From NCBI GenBank assembly GCA_014885115.2, contig WKLE02003368.1:2704-44531 (forward strand): a stretch of DNA of 41,828 nt, read 5' to 3'. Source of the DNA: Asterionellopsis glacialis. Taxonomy: Eukaryota > Bacillariophyta > Plagiogrammaphyceae > Rhaphoneidales > Asterionellopsidaceae. Under the pieces are notes generated by a model, which ran no database searches, was not told the DNA's origin, and saw only the letters and a list, made by a program, of their open reading frames with translations. Positions 9,001 to 20,581 of this stretch are shown piece after piece; the first letter of the stretch is position 1; each line of letters opens with the position of its first letter. The position numbers and the translations under genes were made by a program.

Positions 9001-11264
9001 GCATTGTAAAATGAAAAGCTTTCCCTGCTTTGACATTCTTTAGCTGAAGTGAAGAGGCAGACAAACTCCGGGACAAAAGTAATTAATGACAGGGATTCCA
9101 CGATTAGATGAAATCTGTTGATATATCGAACTGTTACAGATTCAAATGCTTTTTCGGATAATATTTGTGACTTGTACCCATCCGGTCTGACGAATACCTC
9201 AAAAACCAGTTCAAGTACAAGTATTGACCACGCAATGCAAGATAAATAGGCGCAACCTAAATCCCATTTTGGTGGTAAAAAGGCAATTCTTGCTTGATCC
9301 ATAAAATTGTACCAAATCGAACAGAACACCATAGCATTCACCATGGTGATACGAATACGACAAGAGTAAGGCTTCTTTCCGTATAGGAACAAATACCCAT
9401 GATGTTTTGCAAATGCAGCAAAAGTATATGCTGCAAGTTGAGCAGCATGCCACAGGTACCGAACACAAAAGAAAGGTAGGCAGAGGCAGTAAATACACAA
9501 AAAACAAAAACCTCTACCTCCACCCAACTCAGCCTCATCACCTTCTTGATTTTGTTTTTCCAGTATACTCATCTCCAATGGATTTCTCAAATTTGGATCA
9601 GTTGATGCAGCTCTTCGTGCAGCTGCTGCACCTCTGCGTGATACGGGCTCCATCCATTCTGGTATTCAGGTTCAAAAATGTATATAGGGTGGGATGGCAG
9701 TTTACAACATTAATATGACAAGTGAAACAAATTAGTCTAACCATCTTGTCTTGGAAGGAAACAAAGATTCCAAAGGGAAAAAAATTAAAAACAAACACAC
9801 ACATCACTACCGGTACTTACCAGCATCGGCACGTTGGTCTAGTCCTGTATCGGCCCTTTTTACAGTATAGTAAACAGTATTTTCTTCAAAATGGACCTTA
9901 ATCACAGTTGCTAGAGAATATTTGTACGGACCTCTCATTTCTTCAGGTGTATTTCCTCGACCAGCAGGATAACCATACCGATTCACCAAATTAGCATAAG
10001 TCGATGCTTCTCGTGCAACTTCTACAAGTACTGGTTCACCTACTTTATACCGTCGATACGTCGCTGCCTGTACAGCTCCAGCAGCATAGGCTGTATCATT
10101 ACCAGCACCAAATGAATTCATAAAAGATGTACCACCAGGGGTATTCCATCCACCGCCAAATACACTTACACTTGCTGCAGTCGATATCCCTGATTTAGCT
10201 CCTGCCGAGGTCAAGGTAGATCTTGAATTATAGCCTTGACCGTAAGCACCCATGGTACCACCAGCTGAAGCAGCAGTATTTGCTGTATCGCGTCGATATA
10301 ATAACGTCCGTGCAAATACAGCAGCAGATGTTCTTGGTTTGATACTACCAAAGGCAGATGAGAATCGTGAATGCCCTCTTTTATCATTTTGTTTACGAAA
10401 TGAGAAAGAACCGCTAAAATCATCAAAACCATGATCACTCTGGCTGTATCTTCCAAACTGATGACTTGAATGTTCCATTCCAGAAAATGAGGATGAAACA
10501 CCATACTTTGTCCATGGTCTTTTTGGATGGGACGAATGAGACCTACTACTACTATCCATTCCAGTATAAGCAGAATCATCTGCAGCAACTGCTGCCGCAG
10601 CAGCAGCCATACTGGATGGATCATTTGCGTCATGACGTATAGCATTGTGAGTTTCCTGTTCCTGTTGTTTTCTTCGTTTCCATGATCTTGAACTTTTCCA
10701 ATTTTTTCCCCATCTAAATACATTTAAACGTTGATGAAAGTATTGACCGCTACTACCAGATTGACCATCACTGTCATCTAAATCACTGTCAACAGCATTA
10801 AAGACATCAGATGCTGAAGAAGTTTTCTTGGGATTACCATTACGACTACGACTAAGCATACCACCATGACCAAGAGCGCGTGAGGAATTTTCACTCGCCG
10901 CAAACCCTCTACCACCTAACCTAGAGGACATACTACCACCAGCACCAACACTTCCTGATAAACCTAAATTGGATGATGATCCACTAGCAGCACCAGTACC
11001 AGCAGATAATGAAATGTTTGTGGATGATCCACCAGCTAATGAATTTGTAAGTGTTGTGAAGCTTATACGTTTGCGCTGTCCTGAACCAACATTCATATTA
11101 CTACCACTGCCACCAACATCACCAGTAGCACTACCAACACCACCAGTACCAGACGACATCATAGAAGCAATCCCACTCGTACTTCCACCATAGGATGCAC
11201 TAAAGGATGAACTTGCAAAATGATCATCATCTTCATTATAGGCTGTGTTATTATTCGTCGACAT
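6042..11264 (-). CDS. Large membrane protein: voltage-sensor-like region plus class III cyclase homology domain
   Basis: Four exons (11264-9821, 9658-8077, 7958-7828, 7696-6042) with GT-AG introns of 162, 118 and 131 bases keep frame and encode about 1603 residues. Residues 1-395 are Ser/Gly-rich. A conserved-looking block (about 398-484, GEPVLVEV to QRADAEWMEP) follows. Then come a hydrophobic segment near 535, four helices at about 587-603, 617-638, 664-685 and 716-739 (the last Arg-rich and S4-like, RLRVFGLVRHWK), and a helix at about 815-832. A loop of about 175 residues with Cys and NxT/S sites, probably extracytoplasmic, precedes the last helix (1011-1031) and a HAMP-like stretch. The cyclase domain is at about 1163-1455. 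K1212, T1394, N1401 and R1405 (substrate side) are present, but the metal aspartates are replaced by A1169 and S1216. Function is inferred: a C2-like or regulatory cyclase half. A helical C-terminus ends in PLTSK. A second cyclase polypeptide would be needed for catalysis. Confidence 0.85.
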
Positions 11265-12498
11265 GATTGTGATTTATTAGCAGTTATTAGATTTGTTCAT
11301 TTGAATTTATCTTTTGTTGGATCGTGCGGTTGTTGCTGATATTATTGTTAATGGTGGTGGCGACTCTACAAAAGTTTGCTGGGAGACAACAAACCCACTC
11401 TAGAACAAGAACGACAATACTGATAATGAGGAGATTTCTATAAGCTTTCACTCCAAACCTCTACAAAGATCTTGTCAAGATATTTGTAAGGTGAATGTAA
11501 ATGGGTCTTATCTTGGGTTTATGGATGAGACAGCGTTGTAATGAATACGATGGGGCTCTCTAATCCGAGGACTAGACGGTCTTGGTCAGTTGTTGCAAAA
11601 GTAGGAGTGGGTCCTAATACTGCGTTACAGTCTCTTCTTGATGCTTGTAGTAGTCTTCCTTCCTTCCCTCCCCAGTGGATGTGTACCTGGTAGGTCCTAA
11701 ATTTTTATATATATACTGCACCAGCAGATGTGCATCATTTTGGGTGTTTCTCGATCTATCCCCGTAGATCCCATTACTACGCAGATTGTATAGTGTCACT
11801 ATGCTTATTAGAGATGAACTTATTTATTATATTGGACAGTTGGTAGCTGATTGTAAAATAGGAAATAATTTAGTAAGACTGTATCGTAGATCAATACCAA
11901 TGTACCAGTCTTCTTAGATACTACTTACATTAAAAATCAGTTAAAATTTATTTATAACTTATTCAAACTACTGTAGCTGTTTATGTTTATCCGGTACATA
12001 ATATTATATTATGTGTACTAGCTACGGTACTGTTGAGGAAGGTAGGTAGGTCTATGGTCCTCGATAATGCTACTGGGCAGCTGTTTCGCGAAGGTTCGCT
12101 TTGGGCTCTCTCGAGTCTCGAGTGAGTAGGGAGAGGGATTTTTATGATCAGTCGTGCACTTGCGCACATATTATTATTATATGCGCGAGCCAAAGCGAGC
12201 GTTTCTACGCGGTTGTTATCCCATATTTTTTCTGAGTTGGTTTGTGCGGTCGCGAGAGAGGAAGTAGACGGGAACATTCAGAAACAAGGGGAAGCAACAC
12301 GAACCCTGTCAATCGACCATAGCATGAACGATTGAAAAAATAATATTCTTGTCCAAATTGCACGTACTACACACACTTCCGAGTTTTGAAGTACAAACTG
12401 TTATTTACATCTCAGTTCTTCTACAACAGCAAAATAGATTCAGATCTATTACATCACAGACAGACATTTAGCGTGCGTAATATCAACGAAAAAGAACA
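11265..12498. promoter_or_regulatory. Head-to-head intergenic region (cyclase-like gene and LTN1)
   Basis: Both flanking genes start outward from this 1.2 kb, so it should carry both promoters. A CpG-rich patch (12080-12260) stands out from the AT-rich surroundings. It holds TTCGCGAA (12085-12092), two CTCGAG boxes (12110-12115, 12117-12122) and TCGCGA (12250-12255). GTACCTGGTAGGTCCTA, a member of the dispersed palindromic word family, lies at 11683-11699. Open frames at 11614-11799 and 11987-12277 are not protein-like. Confidence 0.45.
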
Positions 12499-15400
12499 AT
12501 GGGAAAAAAGGAACGTAAGGGACGGTTAGATAAAGGCAGTGCCGGCAAGACAGAATTCATTGGTTTTGGTGCCTTTGCCACGAATGCTACAACGACAACT
12601 AATATTGACGTAGGCAACGCCAATGCATCATCATCTATTACTAGTGCGAACAATGCTGCATCGTTACAATGGTCACCTGTCTACACGGGAAATGATACAT
12701 CGACACAAATGAATTTAATGTTTAAAAAAATTAGTCAAAAACGTGATTCCGTCACCAAGGCACGTGCCTTACAAGAAGAATTACAACCCTATCTGGCATC
12801 AACTACCAAGGACAAGCGTCATCAAATATCAGCATTGGTACATTTTCTATTTTTATTCCATTCCAAATTAAATTATGATTCGTCACCGGCTGTACGCGCA
12901 GCATCCTTTCAATGCTTAGCAGCAGCCCAAGGTCGTATACCCAAGGCCTTTTATAATATATGTGATTGTCATCCTGAAATTTATGGTATGATATGGTGTG
13001 GGCGCAATGATGTGACATCGTCCGACGTACGATTGGCAGCGCAGCAAATATCCTTCAAGGATAAAAGTAGTAGTGATCAAGATGATGACAAAATGGTCAT
13101 GATGGCTCGTGGATTATCACAATACGTATCACGCATGTTGGGTTACAAACGTGCTAAAACATTGCATGAAGCATTGTTTGTTCGTAAGAATAGCAGCAGT
13201 GCAAGCAATGGTGGTGGTGGCGGTAAGTCAGAACAAAAGAAACAATCCAAGTCTAATTCGCAATCACAACAACAAGTAGTTGAATTATCGGAAAGTGAAA
13301 AAGAACAAGCGGAAGAACGATTTGAACGGGTTGTAGGATGTGCTTTGACGGGTATTGAAGAATGGTTGCAAACATATGGTTGGAATGATGAATTTCGTTC
13401 CTTTGCTGACAACAATAGTGGATTGTTATGGAAAACATTGGCATCTACCACAAGTTCCTTTCGAAGAAAAACATATACCATGGTATCAGCCTTATGTCAA
13501 CATGCACCTATTTTGGTATATGGAGAAGATGAACAACAAGTATTGGCGACACCATCTACACTTGCCTTGTCGAAACAACTCATGTCTTGTGTATTACAAG
13601 AAAAGGAAGCTACCAACATTCCATCGTTATTGGAGGTTTTACTTTTATATTTAGCATGCTTCCCCAAGAATAAGATGTGGTATGATATACTAGATGCATC
13701 CATGTTATGTAAAAGTTTACAAAAATTATTACGCAAGGCATGTTTAGGAGCATCAGCAGATCGTTGGGGACCTACCATGTTGCCCCTTTTGGCACAAATG
13801 CCTATTGAATTTAAAGTCAAGAGTGGTCAAAAACAACCACAACAACAACAGGATAGTGAGGCTGATTCAATATTATTTTCGTTACCATTGGCATTGCTTT
13901 CAAGTATGTGGGATGGTCGTGACGTTGCATTAGGGACAGCTGATACTTATGCTATTGTAGCAGCTGTAGCTGAATGTGCAACCTTTTTGTTAATACGAAA
14001 GTTTCCCACTGTGACAACACCAACAACTGATATTGGTGATGGCAGTGGCGTCGAGATGGGTGATACAGATAGTAGTGATGAAGAACATAATATTAATCCA
14101 TTGGCGATAGCTGCTCAAGATATTGCATCGTATCTAATCAAGGCAATTGAATTCTTTTTGACAACATCAACTGCTGCAACTGCTACTGGCGGTACATCAT
14201 CATTCTCAATTGCTGGACAACGAGCTGAAAAGTTATTAGCAGATGGATTAGCTCGTGATTTATGCAAACTTGAACAATTTTCGTCGCAACAAGCCAAAGA
14301 AGAAAAACACAAAAAACGAAAATGCGCATTGCTTCCTATCCAATCATGGTTTTGGCATGAAGGTATCAAGTATGCAATTTTAGGTTCGTCGTCTTCGTCA
14401 TCATCAGTAGTAGCAGCAACAACAGCAGGTACTCTCCCGACTGTCACATATGATAATTTTAAATTATCTGAATTGATTATGGATTTGCAACATCGTCTTT
14501 TATTGGAAGAAGAGACAACGAAAGATATGGCCAAGAGTCATTTTGAACCAATTTTTAGACACAAGTTCCTATCCATGGTTGACCAGTACCGTACTACTAC
14601 TTCTCAAAATGTCCCAAACAAGAGTGCCTACGATGTGATGATTGCATGTTTGAATTTTTGTGGAGTTTCAAGTATTTTCAATATGCCAGTGGATAATGAT
14701 GAAATTGCTAACGATAATACCAAGAATGATCAATTATTGAATATGAAAACATTCTTACTGGAAGATCTCCTTCGGTGGATTGTGGTTCATTCATCTTCCT
14801 TGACAGAACCAGAAAGACTCGGATCTCGAGAAGGATTGTTAACAAAAGACTTTGAATTACTCCGTATCTGCCTTGCGGCTACGACTTCATCATCGTCATC
14901 ATCACTTTTACAAGTCCGACAGTCAATATGGCAATCGATTTTGAAGGAAATGGTTGCAGCCAAGTGTGATTTGGAATTGTTTGTTACCGCAATTACTACA
15001 CTCTTCAGTGTCAATACCAACGATGAAACGAAAACTCTTACAGAAGCTGAATGGAGCGCTATCCTCCACTGTGACAAGTTGGATGAATTTGCAATTCAAG
15101 CAGGGAAGGATGCACTTGTCGAATTCCGCAGTCACTCACAACAAAGACTGCCTACAAGTTCTTCACGTGGTGACGACAGCGACGCCGAGACTGACTCAGA
15201 GTATGAGTTTGATGTGGACAAAAGTGCACTTTTCTTACACGCCTGTGTTGGTTTATCATCCGGTGCTTCAACAGTGCTTGTTAGTGATCAAGTGGTTCAT
15301 GAATGGCTTAACTTGGCATGTAGTAAGGAAAATACATCTACAATCGATAAGCATCACCATAGAGGAGATGAAGATGTCCCCAACCCATTGCTTGCAACCT

Positions 15401-18400
15401 TGTTGGCAATTGCTCAGCAGGGAGGCAAGGCCCTTGACCAGGAAAAGGTTCTACAGATTATATTAGAATCTTGGCGTGAGGGTGGCACATTATGGTATGG
15501 GGCTTCATTGAATTTACTACTCGGCGAAATTGCGAGTGAGGCTGAAAATGCTGTCAGCCAGACTGAACGTAGGAAAACACTCTGTCGAAAAATCATCACG
15601 GAAGCATCTCAGGAGTGCGCACACTTCTTAAGAAAGGTGTGTGCACTTAACGCTTTTGGTAGAGAAACGGTCTTGTCTGCATGCCATTCCTGGGCCGAAC
15701 GAGCCTGGAGATTGCTACAGCTCTGTGAGGGAGCTACCAAAATGAGCGACGAAAAAGATGAGAACCCAAGCGTATCACTTGCTCTGTTTGGTCTTGCCGA
15801 TTTAGATCTCTGGCAAGATTCCATGCTTGGACAAGAGAATGTGGTTGCTGACAATCTTCACCTCTGTCTTATTTTCCTACTGGAGCACATTCACAACCCT
15901 TCTTCTCGAATGACTCTTCTGTTTGGGTCTTCTGATGATAGCGTGCAACTAGAGGTATTGATTCTTCTGTCCTTCTCAAGTGTATCTGTTGCAAAAAGGC
16001 AAAAAAGCAGAACTTCACGCCTATTGGCATTGCTAGGTGAAAGCGAAGATGTTCCTCGTCCTCGGCTCTTGTCGTGGTGCCATGAAATTATTCAGAACCT
16101 GTCGTCGGATATGCAATCTGATAAAGTGGAGCTCGTAAGTAGAATTAGAGGTGGTGTTTCATTGCTCTCAACGATAGTGGGTTTTCTATTCGATAAAGTT
16201 GTTAGAGAGGCAGGCACATCTGACAAAGTATCCGCAAATGAGGTACTAGAAAATGAGGTACTTTGGTATGTTGTGAACAAGGAAGATGAAAACAAACGCG
16301 ACCAAGTAAAGATCGTCAAAATTCACCGCGACGACTTTCCGCGACTATATTTTACTATTCAGCCTCTCGCAGAGAACGAAGACGGAAGCGCTCAAAGAGA
16401 ACGCCAGACTGTGGCAGACCGATTGCGAAGAAGCCCAGCACCAGCGCCAAATCAGAAAGATACGAAAAACTTACGAGAGCGTCAGCAGATTGAGGATTTG
16501 ATTTTCACCAAGTTAGTCCGCCCTGTTACAGCCGCTAAACAAGCTCAGAACAATGAAATTGCACTTCATGCTGCTGGAGAGTGCTTAAATATCATAATAT
16601 CACAATGCGGGTTGCAAGGAAAGGCTGGTCTAGGCAGCACCCGATACGAAGTTTTCCAAACTGTCTCATCGCTTGATAAAGCCCTGATTGAGACCTTGTC
16701 TGGAGAAAAAGAGGAAGAGTCCTTGGAAACAACACTAACGTGTTTGACTTCTTCAATGGGGCTTGGAATCCTAACTGAGATTTCACATGATAACTTTGAC
16801 GTTCTTCGCTACAGCCCAGATGATTTGATAAACGCCCTCTTACACTACTACGATGATTCATCAATGATAAGTCACAGTAAGATGGATTGTGCTGTGTTCA
16901 AATGGTTGGCTTGTGCCGTTCATGCTTGCAACGACAACATCGTACAAAACTGCATGTCGTTACTAATCAAACTGGCCATACAAGTCGTTAAGACTAATAA
17001 TGACAACTATGATCTCCTGCTTCATAACTCGTTGATGGTTATGGAAATTCTATACGCAGTTGATGACAAATTGCGTCACATTGATCTGGTGGGAAACGAA
17101 GACTTTACAGCTGACCAAACTATTCTCTTCTCTGCCTTAATTCGATCCTTTGCGTTGGAATGGAAAAACGAAGCTGGTGGAGATGACCTCCTTGAGAATA
17201 GACACGACAACAACGAGCAGTCGCTTGTGCGTCCTCTTTGGTACAGACCTTTCTGTAATTTGGTACAGACCAGCCTTGCCAGAGATTCAAAGATGGTGGC
17301 ATCCGCATCGAAAAGCAATTCAGACTTGCTGATCAAAACTTTGTTTGTTCCAAATAAAAAGTGGGCGGCATTAAAGTTGGTAGTTGCAATTGCCAAAGCG
17401 GGCGAACCTATCCATGATAGTGATTCGGATGCACTGAATCAGGAGACTCAAAGCCATTTGGAGGTCTGGCAAGAGCATCTCCATGACGAAGAAGCGGTCG
17501 AACTAGAGGCGGATGTTTATGCAACATTTAATTGGCTACCGAAGGAGCTTATGGNNNNNNNNNNNNNNNNNNNNNNNNNNNNNNNNNNNNNNNNNNNNNN
17601 NNNNNNNNNNNNNNNNNNNNNNNNNNNNNNNNNNNNNNNNNNNNNNNNNNNNNNNNNNNNNNNNNNNNNNNNTGAAAGACGAGAATTCTCTTGAAGTTTC
17701 AAACGTCGCTACTGTGGTGCTATTTCGGACGGTAGAGGTGCTTCCAACTTTGTCCAAAAATTGGTGGACAAATGATTGCCCGAAAGTTTTGTCTACTGCG
17801 GTTAGCAAGTTTGTCCAGAATAAGGTGGCTCCAGAGACACTCAAGAGAGAGTTAGAGCGCATCAAAAATGCAACAGAATTTGGAGAAATGTCCGTCAGTG
17901 GCAGCTGCGTCAGCCGTGAAGTAACAGCCACATACATGCAAGACGAGGTAAGGAGAGAATATTGCTATGTTTATCGTATTGTTATTTTCAAATATTGATA
18001 CTTCTCACTCTCTTTATTTTGCGCTATCGACAGTGCCAACTGAGCTTTGCTATCCAAATTCCACCAATATTTCCTTTGCGAAATGTTGAGGTTGATGGCA
18101 AGAAGACGTTTGGGATTCCCGAAAAGAGATGGAAACGATGGGCACTTCAGATTCAACTCATGCTCAATAGTCAAGATGGGACACTTTTGGATGCGTTGAT
18201 GCTATGGAAGGAAAATGTTGACAAGGAATTTGAGGGTGTGGAGCCATGTCCCGTGTGCTATTCAGTCTTGGCAGTCAAAACTCATGAACTTCCCAATTTG
18301 GAATGTAAAACATGTTGTAATCGTTTCCATTCAAATTGTTTGTACAAGTGGTTCCAGAGCAGTGGCAAGAATCAATGTGTCCTATGTCAGCAGCCATGGA

Positions 18401-18420
18401 GCGGTACACGAATTAACTAA
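12499..18420 (+). CDS. LTN1: E3 ubiquitin ligase Listerin (ribosome-associated quality control)
   Basis: Listerin binds 60S subunits carrying stalled nascent chains and ubiquitinates them, acting with NEMF/Rqc2 and p97. The open frame from ATG 12499 gives 1685 residues before an assembly gap. It resumes after the gap in a different frame at 17675-17947, then an 86-base intron (17948-18033, GTAAGG...CGACAG) leads to exon 18034-18420. Family signs are the GFGAF leader, the TKARALQEL-type segment followed by long HEAT/ARM-like helices, the C-terminal WW segment (LSKNWW), the RWD-like SREVTATY block, KNVDKEFEGVEPCPVCYSV, and a terminal RING (CPVC, CKTC, FHSNCLYKWF, CVLC). The full length would be above 1900 residues, as expected for Listerin. 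Ser and Gln runs occur in the N-terminal half. The frame change across the N run means the gap length is only approximate or the gap hides an intron. Confidence 0.94.
17555..17672. other. Assembly gap of 118 N inside LTN1
   Basis: A run of 118 N. The reading frame before it has codon starts at positions equal to 1 modulo 3 (last full codon before the gap ends at 17553). The Listerin-like frame after it starts at 17675 (2 modulo 3). The stated length therefore cannot be an exact intron-free coding length. About 40 residues between the LPKEL and KDENSLEV segments are missing. Confidence 0.95.
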
Positions 18421-18892
18421 ACTATGCAAATCTCAAGTAAACCTTGGCTTGTTCCACAAACCCATTAATTCAAACTTCATGTTAGAGCTACAATACTAAT
18501 TTAAAGTAACCTCTCAAGGAGAGATCCTCTTATCTAACTTCTTTACTTCGTAAGTTTTGTGTTTTACCAGAATTTCAACAGCACAAAGATATCACCCGAT
18601 CTACTTCGAAGGAATGAAGTATTTCATCAAGACGACCAAGTAGCCTTAAACGGAATTATTCTCATCAAAATATTCGTGGGTTCTGAAATAGTTTATGTCG
18701 ATACCCACGTTCAACAGTTCGAGTTGACATTTTTTGTTATTACCGTGATTTTTGAAAGGGGCTGGCTGTGGAACCCAAGCTAGAAAGAAGCACGGTAATC
18801 AGAAACGGGCAAATGGTGAACAACCCAATCGATAATTTTTAAGGGTATCTTGTGGAATTCCAAACGGTCGCTACAACAATACAGTATTTGAC
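18421..18892. other. Intergenic region between convergent genes
   Basis: It contains the 3' end of LTN1 and that of the small minus-strand gene. An open frame at 18559-18783 is not protein-like. No repeat or RNA gene was recognised. Confidence 0.55.
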
Positions 18893-19378
18893 CTATTGTT
18901 TCCATGATGAAAATTCCTCTGTCGATTTGCCTTCATTTTTCTTCATCTGCTTCCGTAAATTTTTCTCACGTCGTTGCTTATCCATCAATTGGTCGCTTCG
19001 TTCCATTATTTGTTTTACAAATTTAGGATCTTCTTCATTGTCCTTATGTCCCGGTAGGACGAACCTTTCATGGGCATGCAGTGCATTGGATAAATTCTGC
19101 CGCCAGGTAGATTCCCTGGCGTTTTCAATCATAGCCCGAATAACTGCTTCATCTTGCGTTAATTCTTGGGGATGGTCACGGCGGACGGTAGTGTGCCTAT
19201 CTAAGGACTTATCTAGTGATTGGATATAAGTAAAGCATCCATATCCTGCCAAAACGCATGTTGTAAGGGATGCTGCCACAAATTTTGGAAAATTATCCTT
19301 TGACAGAACTGTAGCTGATACTTTTGATAAAGACGTGTTACGAAGAACATTCATCGCGTGGGAAAGAAAGTTCGACAT
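18893..19378 (-). CDS. Small single-span membrane protein of unknown function
   Basis: This is a 161-residue protein from an ATG at 19378. Residues 1-30 are basic and hydroxylated with almost no acidic residues (LRNTSLSKVSATVLSK), which resembles a mitochondrial presequence. A single hydrophobic helix follows at about 32-52 (FVAASLTTCVLAGYGCF). The rest is a charged helical tail containing RESTWRQNLSNALHAHERF and a Lys/Glu-rich C-terminus. This shape would suit an inner-membrane or assembly protein, but no family was recognised. The regular codon structure and the amphipathic pattern support real coding. It converges with LTN1 and lies head to tail with the next small gene. Confidence 0.6.
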   Translation of the reverse strand: MSNFLSHAMNVLRNTSLSKVSATVLSKDNFPKFVAASLTTCVLAGYGCFTYIQSLDKSLDRHTTVRRDHPQELTQDEAVIRAMIENARESTWRQNLSNALHAHERFVLPGHKDNEEDPKFVKQIMERSDQLMDKQRREKNLRKQMKKNEGKSTEEFSSWKQ

Positions 19379-20146
19379 AATTTCTTAGGCAGGTTGCAGA
19401 TTAAAATTAAAAAAACAGTTGTGTTCTATTGGACAAACACTTGAGCAGTTGCAGTGGTGGTCGAATGGAGTAGCTGAGCGATGTACCAAGTATGAAGAAA
19501 CGAGAATGAACCAGTGATCGCCTCTCGTCGCAGCCCGAAGGAATACAGTGTCAATGCACTCTAGTCGCTACGCGGGATATCCTAGGAATGCTTGTCCGAA
19601 CTCTAATTGGGATCAGATGGTTCGATTCAATGGGTTCCGTAAATGAGAAATGAGTGAGTCATTGCTGTAGACTGGGCTAAAGGAACGCCCAGAATTTTTT
19701 TGAAACTGAGTGAAAAGTTTACTTTTGCACAGTGTGGAAAATTATTCGTACCGACCGTCCATTCTATAATTTTATATATATAGTCATATGTATAAATAAA
19801 AATTATTGTACTTAGGTCATGCATTTTATGTACCAGGTACTCAAGACATAGTTCGAAATTTAGTATGTGCTGGACCATGTAAACGCAGGAAAGTCCCAGG
19901 TACTCAGGTTCCTGGAAGAGTACGAGTTACCGTACAAGCTTGTACAGGAGCTGCGATTCGAACAAAGGCCAGAAGCAAGGAGGGCGAATCCAATCGACTG
20001 AGAATCTTGTCTGGTGAACACAGATTTGGGGAGAAAATGGCAAATTAAAATTCAATCAAGTTTTCTGATTTTTAATTTTTTATTTCTTTGCCACGGTTTA
20101 TGGAATTGAAAATGTATTGATGACATGATGACATGATGACATGTAA
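19379..20146. other. Intergenic region with GTAC-type palindromic words
   Basis: No supported gene. The frame 19806-20048 overlaps the palindromic words and is not called. TACCAGGTAC lies at 19831-19840, with related CCCAGGTACTC and GTTCCTGG words by 19915. Close to the next gene's stop, GATGACAT is repeated three times in tandem (20119-20142). Confidence 0.55.
20119..20142. repeat. Tandem octamer GATGACAT, three copies
   Basis: Three exact head-to-tail copies of GATGACAT occupy 20119-20142. They end five bases before the stop codon of the adjacent minus-strand gene, so they lie in its 3' UTR. Confidence 0.9.
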
Positions 20147-20581
20147 TTAAACTAAGGTGTCATAATTGTTTTCACTCTCTTTCTCTGTATAATGTTCCCA
20201 AGTCTTCTTCAAAGAGTATGTCATTGCAAAAATATCAATCCACATGATGGGGACGCCACCAATGACAAACACAATTGCTATAATCAACATGATTCCACTG
20301 GCTGCAACCAATCCAAGTCTTGTCCGTGCCGTATCTTTCACAAAGTACACCCCAGTAAGAATGACTGAAATTAAAGTTATGATTGTACAGAAAACAACCA
20401 CTGGAGCTCTGCGTACAATGAATCCACCGTTATTAAAATCATTGTATTCCCCGGTCCAGATGAACTGACACGTCATGAACCAACAAAACATCCAAAATAA
20501 ACCCCATGCGAAAAGAAGTTTCATCCCTGTGAGGAAAGAAAGGCAATGACAACATTTTGAATTTTCTTCGGTACTCGTCAT
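20147..20581 (-). CDS. Small multi-span membrane protein, unknown function
   Basis: A 144-residue protein starting at ATG 20581. A short Cys-rich leader (KCCHC, residues 9-13) precedes three strongly hydrophobic stretches at about 21-41, 60-81 and 88-116, the last long enough for a hairpin. The tail is charged (KKTWEHYTEKESE). The Trp/Phe-rich first helix, the polar loop with NDFNNGG and the RTR between helices two and three suggest an endomembrane or plasma-membrane protein. No family was recognised. The reading frame is open end to end without introns. It sits tail to head with the 161-residue gene, with 768 bases between them. Confidence 0.65.
   Translation of the reverse strand: MTSTEENSKCCHCLSFLTGMKLLFAWGLFWMFCWFMTCQFIWTGEYNDFNNGGFIVRRAPVVVFCTIITLISVILTGVYFVKDTARTRLGLVAASGIMLIIAIVFVIGGVPIMWIDIFAMTYSLKKTWEHYTEKESENNYDTLV

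Noticed and set aside
10211..10723. 170-codon minus-strand frame inside the cyclase-like gene's first exon
   Set aside because: Shadow of the Ser/Gly-rich true frame, which joins the next exon in phase.
19925..19975. Possible tRNA on the minus strand (GTTCGAATCGCAG resembles a T-loop)
   Set aside because: The T stem does not pair well and no D arm or anticodon stem could be found at the expected spacing.
19806..20048. 80-codon plus-strand frame rich in VPGTQ
   Set aside because: Its length comes from repeated GTACCAGG-type words; there is no other coding sign.
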